Positions 5,319-6,290 of a stretch of DNA of 6,290 nt are shown here, one piece after another. The notes beneath the pieces are model-generated. The model was not told where the DNA came from. It searched no databases and worked only from the letters and a program-made list of their open reading frames with translations. A program made the translations under genes and the position numbers. This DNA comes from Candidatus Moranbacteria bacterium CG_4_9_14_3_um_filter_45_14 (GTDB lineage: Bacteria > Patescibacteriota > Minisyncoccia > Moranbacterales > UBA1568), in the NCBI GenBank assembly GCA_002790675.1, contig PFVP01000061.1, positions 1-6,290 on the forward strand, given 5' to 3'. Within the stretch, counting starts at the first letter, position 1. The number at the start of each line of letters is the position of its first letter.

Positions 5319-6290
5319 TTACTTCAGTTTGTCTGGTCGATGATTGGGGCAGGTTTTATCACTACACCGCTCAGGGATATTCTTGGTTCCCTCCATCATA
5401 AGTGCGCCACACCCTTTCTTATTCTTGTCCTCACGGATGTAGTGGCAGAGATTGCCGGTCGGTTTGGCCTTGATGGCATTTTTGCAATCAGGATAGTTGG
5501 AACAGCTATAGAAAATGCCGAAACGACCCCGACGTTCGGTCATTTTCCCCTTGCCACACGTAGGACAGGTGATATCTGTTGTGGGGAGTGCATTCTCATC
5601 TCGCTTGATGAATTTACATTTCGGATAGTTAGAACAAGCGATGAATTTCCCGAATTTTCCGGTGCGTTCCATGAGTTTCCCATCCTTGCATTTCGGACAG
5701 GCCTCGCCAGTTTCTTTGGGTGGTTCGAGTTCTTTGCCTTCTTCGGTGAGCGCCCCATCGCATTCCGGGAAACGTGAACAGCTGAAGAACTTGCCGTTGC
5801 GAGCCAGTTTGATGACCATCTTCGCTCCGCATTTCGGACAGACGGTTCCCTCTGGGGCATCGCCCATATTGGTGACTTTTTCTATTTTGTTTTTGCTTTC
5901 CACTTCTTTGGCGAATGGTATGTAGAAATCTCTAAGTGTTTTCTCGTATTCACGCGTACCCTCTGCGATATTATCGAGTTTATTTTCCATATCGGCGGTG
6001 AATGATTCAGAAACCATATTTTCGAAATGTTTGAAGAGGAAGTCATCGACGACCATACCGGTATCGGTGACACTCAGTGCCTTGCCTTCTTTTTCGACAT
6101 AGCCACGGTCTTGGATGGTTTTTACGATGGAGGCGTAGGTGCTTGGTCTGCCGATACCGCGTTTCTCGAGTTCTTTGACGAGACCAGCTTCAGAATACCG
6201 TTGCGGTGGTTCAGTCTGTTTTTCTTCCGATGTGATTTTCTTCAGATCGAGCGGATCAGATACTGCGACTCGTGGTACTTCGACGTTGTC
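5319..6290 (-). CDS. topA: DNA topoisomerase I, C-terminal part with zinc fingers (partial, N-terminus beyond right edge)
   Basis: Type IA topoisomerase relaxes negative supercoils by cutting one strand. The window holds the last 323 residues, open from the right edge to TAA at 5319. The first 80 residues contain the core motifs PPQRYSEAGLVK (28-39) and GIGRPSTYA (45-53). The Toprim domain and the catalytic Tyr lie outside the window. Three regular four-Cys zinc fingers follow, with Cys at 151/154/171/177, 198/201/219/225 and 242/245/263/269. A fourth, irregular cluster has C282, C294, C309, C314 and H317, where the first pair is separated by 11 residues, not 2. The tail then ends in basic PDKLK. 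In known enzymes these fingers bind single-stranded DNA and aid strand passage. The apparent internal ATG at 6056 is not the start, because family sequence continues upstream. The gene converges on the pilin gene. Confidence 0.96.
   Translation of the reverse strand, partial: DNVEVPRVAVSDPLDLKKITSEEKQTEPPQRYSEAGLVKELEKRGIGRPSTYASIVKTIQDRGYVEKEGKALSVTDTGMVVDDFLFKHFENMVSESFTADMENKLDNIAEGTREYEKTLRDFYIPFAKEVESKNKIEKVTNMGDAPEGTVCPKCGAKMVIKLARNGKFFSCSRFPECDGALTEEGKELEPPKETGEACPKCKDGKLMERTGKFGKFIACSNYPKCKFIKRDENALPTTDITCPTCGKGKMTERRGRFGIFYSCSNYPDCKNAIKAKPTGNLCHYIREDKNKKGCGALMMEGTKNIPERCSDKTCPNHRPDKLK

Noticed and set aside
5070..5777. Plus-strand 235-codon frame downstream of the pilin gene
   Set aside because: Most of it is antisense to the topA zinc fingers and it runs through the terminator; its phenylalanine-rich composition mirrors the lysine and glutamate codons of topA.
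1..6290. CRISPR array, tRNA, rRNA, insertion sequence or transposase
   Set aside because: No spaced direct repeats, cloverleaf-like segments, rRNA signature or transposase motifs were seen.
1..6290. Alternative genetic code (TGA as glycine), as in some Patescibacteria
   Set aside because: TGA ends znuC at the expected family length, and no in-frame TGA occurs in the conserved genes.

Overview
The window looks like a piece of a bacterial chromosome with moderate GC content and the standard genetic code (TAA, TAG and TGA all end genes here). The gene style suggests a Patescibacteria (CPR)-type genome: few Shine-Dalgarno sites, starts close to predicted promoters, a small PilX-like pilin, and a topoisomerase I with a tail of zinc fingers. 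That placement is an inference from gene style and is not proven by the sequence.

Layout. Bases 1-1309 (minus strand) hold the first 436 codons of a long RelA/SpoT (Rel) alarmone enzyme, cut by the left edge in its TGS domain. Bases 1310-1487 are a divergent intergenic region with promoters in both directions. Bases 1488-4529 (plus strand) form a four-gene zinc module: a Fur-family regulator (probably Zur), a metal-binding protein (ZnuA), an ABC ATPase (ZnuC) and a membrane permease (ZnuB). An extended -10 promoter follows, then a 160-residue PilX-like pilin (4575-5057) and a strong hairpin-plus-T-run terminator (5093-5127). Bases 5128-5318 are non-coding and contain a GC-rich imperfect palindrome. 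Bases 5319-6290 (minus strand) hold the C-terminal 323 codons of DNA topoisomerase I, entering from the right edge and converging on the pilin gene.

How the genes work together. The regulator's promoter carries a 19-bp inverted repeat that fills the gap between a perfect -35 and a near-consensus -10. The simplest reading is that the regulator represses its own operon when zinc is plentiful. ZnuA would capture Zn(II) outside the membrane, ZnuB would form the channel and ZnuC would power import.

The most unusual observation concerns translation starts. The znuC stop and znuB start are bridged by a 6-codon mini-ORF that makes ATGA overlaps at both ends. The pilin start is also reached by an 8-codon mini-ORF ending in an ATGA overlap and beginning at the predicted transcription start. 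The regulator itself appears to be made from a leaderless transcript. Together these suggest start selection that relies little on Shine-Dalgarno pairing.
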